7,951 nucleotides of DNA from Pseudomonadota bacterium. GTDB taxonomy: Bacteria > Pseudomonadota > Gammaproteobacteria > Burkholderiales > Burkholderiaceae_F. Numbering within the stretch: the stretch's first letter is position 1; each line of letters opens with the position of its first letter. The notes beneath the pieces were generated by a model. That model was not told the DNA's origin. It did not search any database and saw only the letters and a list, made by a program, of their open reading frames with translations. A program made the translations under genes and the position numbers. This document shows positions 5,745-7,951 of this stretch, in pieces. Where the stretch lies: contig JAKANT010000056.1 in the NCBI GenBank assembly GCA_021823635.1, positions 1-7,951 on the forward strand. Reading direction: 5' to 3'.

Positions 5745-6907
5745 GCGGGCGCCTGCAATTCGGCCGCCAGTTGCTCGACGTATTTTCGATAGCTGAACAC
5801 GCGGCCACGCTGGCGGTGGGTGAGTTCACCCACGACGCCGATGCGCTCCAGATGCGCCAGCGACTTGTTGACGGTGGCCGGCGTCAGTCCCGTCGCCTTG
5901 ACCAGCGCGGCCGAGGTGGCGATCGGCTGGCGCTGCAGCGCCTGGTGTACCGCCAGCGCCGACGCCGCCGCGCGGCCGAGCCCGGCGATCCGGTCGCGAT
6001 CCGTGTTGACGAGCGCGAGCAACGCAGTGGCCGTCGTCAGGCCCTGCGACGCGCTCGCCTCGATGCCCTCGGCGAAGAAGTCGAGCCAGCGCTCCCAATC
6101 TCCGCGCAGGCGAACCTCGTTCAGAAGCTCGTAGTACAGCGCCCGATGCGCCTTGAAGAACAGGCTCGGGTACAGCATCGGCTCGCGCAGCACGCCGTCG
6201 GCCACCAGCTGCAGCACGATCAGCAGCCGCCCGAGGCGTCCGTTACCGTCGAGAAACGGGTGGATGGTCTCGAACTGCACGTGGGCGAGCGCGGCCTTGA
6301 TCAACGGCGGCACGGGCTCGGGCTCGTCGTTGAGGAAGCGCTCGAGCGACGTCAGGCACTCCGGCATGGCATCGGCCGGCGGCGGCACGAAGACGGCGTT
6401 ACCGGGCCGCGTGCCGCCGATCCAAACCTGCGTGCGGCGCACTTCGCCCGGCGTCTTGCCGCGGCCGCCAGGATGGTTCATCAGCACCTCGTGCATCTCG
6501 CACAGCAGGCGCGTACACAGCGGCATCCCGCCGCGCAGCCTCTTCAGGCCCCGTTCGAGCGCCGCCACGCATCGGCTGACCTCGCGCGCATCGTCCACCG
6601 GCACGCCCGGCTGTTCGTCGATCTCGTACAGCAGCAGGTCCGCCAGCGAGGACTGGGTCCCCTCGATCTGCGAGGACAGCACGGCCTCCTTGCGCACGAA
6701 GCTGTAAAGCAGAAGCGCCGCGTTGGGCAGCATCGCGGTCACAGCGTCCAACCTTCCCAAGGCGACCAGCGCCCCGTCGAAGCGCCGCCGCAGTGCGGCC
6801 GACCATACGATCGGCGGCTCGGGCGGCAGCGGCACCGGCACGAAGGCCTGAAATGGCTCGCCGGCGGTCTTGACGGTGACGTAGCGGCCGGGAGGAGGTC
6901 GGTGCAT
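5741..6907 (-). CDS. Fic family protein with N-terminal inhibitory helix and C-terminal winged helix
   Basis: A 388-aa enzyme predicted to attach AMP (or another nucleotide moiety) from ATP to a hydroxyl of a target protein. The complete catalytic motif HPFLDGNGRLGR is at residues 216-227: H216 as the general base, D220 for metal, R224 and R227 for phosphate. The flap strand GTRPGNAVFVPPP (165-177) precedes it. The inhibitory motif [S/T]xxxE[G/N] reads SSQIEG at 78-83, in front of the Fic core, which makes this a class II, self-inhibited Fic protein. Residues about 325-374 form a winged helix-turn-helix (TSAALVKATGLTPATVNKSL, then RGRVFSY), suggesting DNA binding. All key residues are present, so it should be active once inhibition is relieved. 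No strong ribosome site precedes ATG 6907. It lies downstream of hsdR in the same direction, a frequent company for Fic genes. Target and cellular role are unknown. Confidence 0.95.
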   Translation of the reverse strand: MHRPPPGRYVTVKTAGEPFQAFVPVPLPPEPPIVWSAALRRRFDGALVALGRLDAVTAMLPNAALLLYSFVRKEAVLSSQIEGTQSSLADLLLYEIDEQPGVPVDDAREVSRCVAALERGLKRLRGGMPLCTRLLCEMHEVLMNHPGGRGKTPGEVRRTQVWIGGTRPGNAVFVPPPADAMPECLTSLERFLNDEPEPVPPLIKAALAHVQFETIHPFLDGNGRLGRLLIVLQLVADGVLREPMLYPSLFFKAHRALYYELLNEVRLRGDWERWLDFFAEGIEASASQGLTTATALLALVNTDRDRIAGLGRAAASALAVHQALQRQPIATSAALVKATGLTPATVNKSLAHLERIGVVGELTHRQRGRVFSYRKYVEQLAAELQAPA

Positions 6908-6939
6908 CGGATCGGGAAACTAAAACAACACGCGGCGTA

Positions 6940-6969
6940 ATTTTAGGTTTTGGCGCTAACCTAAATCAA
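6940..6969 (-). promoter_or_regulatory. Putative sigma70 promoter of the fic gene
   Basis: On the minus strand TTGATT (6969-6964, 4 of 6 to consensus) and TAAAAT (6945-6940, 5 of 6) are 18 bases apart. Transcription would start near 6933, giving a leader of about 26 bases before ATG 6907. The stretch from 6908 to 6970 is markedly AT-rich compared with the rest of the window, as expected for a promoter. Confidence 0.55.
6942..6965. promoter_or_regulatory. Perfect 8+8+8 inverted repeat inside the fic promoter, candidate operator
   Basis: TTTAGGTT-N8-AACCTAAA, arms 6942-6949 and 6958-6965, fills the -35/-10 spacer and overlaps both boxes. A bound dimer would block polymerase. A third, imperfect half-site AAACTAAAA lies at 6917-6925, 41 bases (about four helix turns) from the matching arm at 6958. 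Since the Fic protein has its own winged helix, autoregulation is plausible but not shown. Confidence 0.55.
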
Positions 6970-7347
6970 AGGTCGGGCTTGTGGCAGGTTGGGGGCGCCC
7001 GGCCGGGGTCATCGAGTCGGGGTGGCCTCGGTCAGGCATTGCAACCCAAGAGCCGTCGGTTGCCATCGCGCTGCCGAGAAGGCGCTTAGCGCTCGGCCCG
7101 TTGCGCGGGTCCCACCCTCCGCCGATCGCACCTTTCCTCACGTCCGGGCACCGACAGCCTGCCGCCCGCCGGGCGAGCGCCCGGGACGCCGTGCGCCGTA
7201 AACCCGAGGATCGCCTGTTCGTGCCCGAGGAATACGTCGCCTTCTGGGAGCAGGCGGGGGCGGCGGCAGATCGTGTAAGGCCAGCCTTCGTGGCCGCACT
7301 GCCCAAGGCGCGCATGGCCGGGTGCTCGAGCCGCTGTCACGCCCACT
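6966..7347. other. 382-base gap between hsdR and fic without a convincing gene
   Basis: No open frame here matches a family I know. The most protein-like stretch is on the plus strand at about 7197-7310 (KPEDRLFVPEEYVAFWEQAG and following), with G/C-rich third positions but no clear start or end; it may be a gene remnant. A 7+2+7 inverted repeat, CCGGGCG-AG-CGCCCGG, lies at 7169-7184, and an 11-bp palindrome GCGCTTAGCGC at 7082-7092. Neither is followed by a T-run on the minus strand, so no clear hsdR terminator is seen. No tRNA-like structure was found. Confidence 0.5.
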
Positions 7348-7951
7348 TCAAGCCGCCGCCCATTGCGCCGAGAGCAGGGCCGCCTGCTCGAGCACGGTCT
7401 GCGTCGCGCGCTCCTGCTTGTCCGGCGGGTAGCCGTGTTTGCGCAGGATGCGCTTGACGAGCACCCGCAAGTTCGCGCGCACGTTCTCGCGCAGCGTCCA
7501 GTCGATCGTCACGTTGTTGCGCACCGTCTGGACTAGCTCGCGCGCGATGGCGCGCAGCGTCTCGTCTCCCAGCACCTTGACTGCGCTGTCGTTGGTTTCC
7601 AGCGCGTCGTAGAAGGCGAGCTCGTCTTCCGACAAGGCGAGCTTCTCCCCGCGCGCGTTCGCCTCGCGCATCTCGCGCGCCAAGGCGATCAGCTCCTCGA
7701 TCACCTGCGCGGCCTCGATCGCGCGGTTCTGGTAGCGGCGGATCGCGGCCTCCAGCATCTCCGCGAACGAGCGCGCCTGCACGAGGTTCTTGCGCCGGCG
7801 CTGGGCGAGCTCGCCCGTCAGCAGCTTGCGCAGCAGTTCCACCGCGAGGTTCTTCTGCGGCATGCCGCTCACCTCGGCGAGGAATTCGTCCGAAAGTATC
7901 GAGAGGTCGGACTTCGCAAGGCCCGCCGCCGCGAACAGATCGACGACGCCC
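7348..7951 (-). CDS. hsdR: Type I restriction enzyme R subunit (HsdR), C-terminal 200 residues (runs off right edge)
   Basis: HsdR is the ATP-driven translocase and nuclease subunit of type I restriction-modification complexes, which cut unmodified foreign DNA. The frame is open from the right edge to a TGA at 7348, so the visible part is the C-terminus only; the nuclease and helicase domains lie outside. It matches the conserved C-terminal region (DUF3387-like): GVVDLFAAAGLAKSDLSILS at the edge, GMPQKNLAVELLRKLL, ARSFAEMLEAAIRRYQNRAI, VIEELIALAREMREA, LSEDELAFYDAL, ETLRAIARELV, RNNVTIDWTLRENVRANLRV and the near-final RKHGYPPDK. This part contacts the modification/specificity core in known complexes. 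A GTG at 7872 is internal and should not be taken as the start. No frameshift is visible. hsdM and hsdS are not in the window and would lie to the right or elsewhere. Confidence 0.95.
   Translation of the reverse strand, partial: GVVDLFAAAGLAKSDLSILSDEFLAEVSGMPQKNLAVELLRKLLTGELAQRRRKNLVQARSFAEMLEAAIRRYQNRAIEAAQVIEELIALAREMREANARGEKLALSEDELAFYDALETNDSAVKVLGDETLRAIARELVQTVRNNVTIDWTLRENVRANLRVLVKRILRKHGYPPDKQERATQTVLEQAALLSAQWAAA

Noticed and set aside
5636..6940. Plus-strand open frame of 434 codons
   Set aside because: Antisense to the Fic gene, whose complete catalytic motif is on the minus strand.
6956..7346. Two minus-strand frames between hsdR and fic (6956-7315 and 7086-7346)
   Set aside because: No ribosome site, no recognisable family and amino-acid composition like random GC-rich DNA.
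1..7951. CRISPR arrays, tRNA or rRNA genes, insertion-sequence ends
   Set aside because: I looked for regular short repeats, tRNA arms with CCA ends and terminal inverted repeats flanked by target duplications, and saw none.

Overview
The window is a GC-rich stretch in which every gene I can support lies on the minus strand, so in transcription order it reads from the right edge to the left. High GC content, GC-rich third codon positions, strong GGAGG-type ribosome sites and the ~1600-residue NAD-glutamate dehydrogenase family suggest a proteobacterium, perhaps a betaproteobacterium. That assignment is an inference; no rRNA or tRNA is present to confirm it.

Right third (7951 to about 5541): the C-terminal end of a type I restriction subunit HsdR is followed by a 382-base stretch with no convincing gene. 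Next comes a Fic-domain enzyme of the self-inhibited, winged-helix type (388 aa). An AT-rich promoter in front of it carries a perfect 8+8 inverted repeat that fills the -35/-10 spacer. A 67-codon ORF starts inside the fic stop codon (GTGA overlap). This end looks like part of a defence or accessory region. A DUF3293 protein of unknown function follows (5559 to 5080).

Middle (4920 to 2825): two genes form a compact fatty-acid/acyl-CoA operon. A short-chain dehydrogenase resembling peroxisomal trans-2-enoyl-CoA reductase (PECR) is followed 11 bases later by an acyl-CoA dehydrogenase. Both have near-perfect Shine-Dalgarno sites. A 7+7 inverted repeat lies 52 bases before the first gene and could be an operator.

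Left third (2758 to 1): an AAA_14/DUF4143 ATPase has its own short promoter region, with a TATGAT -10 element inside a small palindrome resembling a Fur-box core. The first 450 residues of a large NAD-specific glutamate dehydrogenase run off the left edge.

The most interesting points are the Fic control region, the coupled small ORF after fic beside hsdR, and the short-chain dehydrogenase without the usual YxxxK catalytic pair. I did not find a clearly new multi-gene system; the hsdR-fic-small ORF segment is the best candidate.
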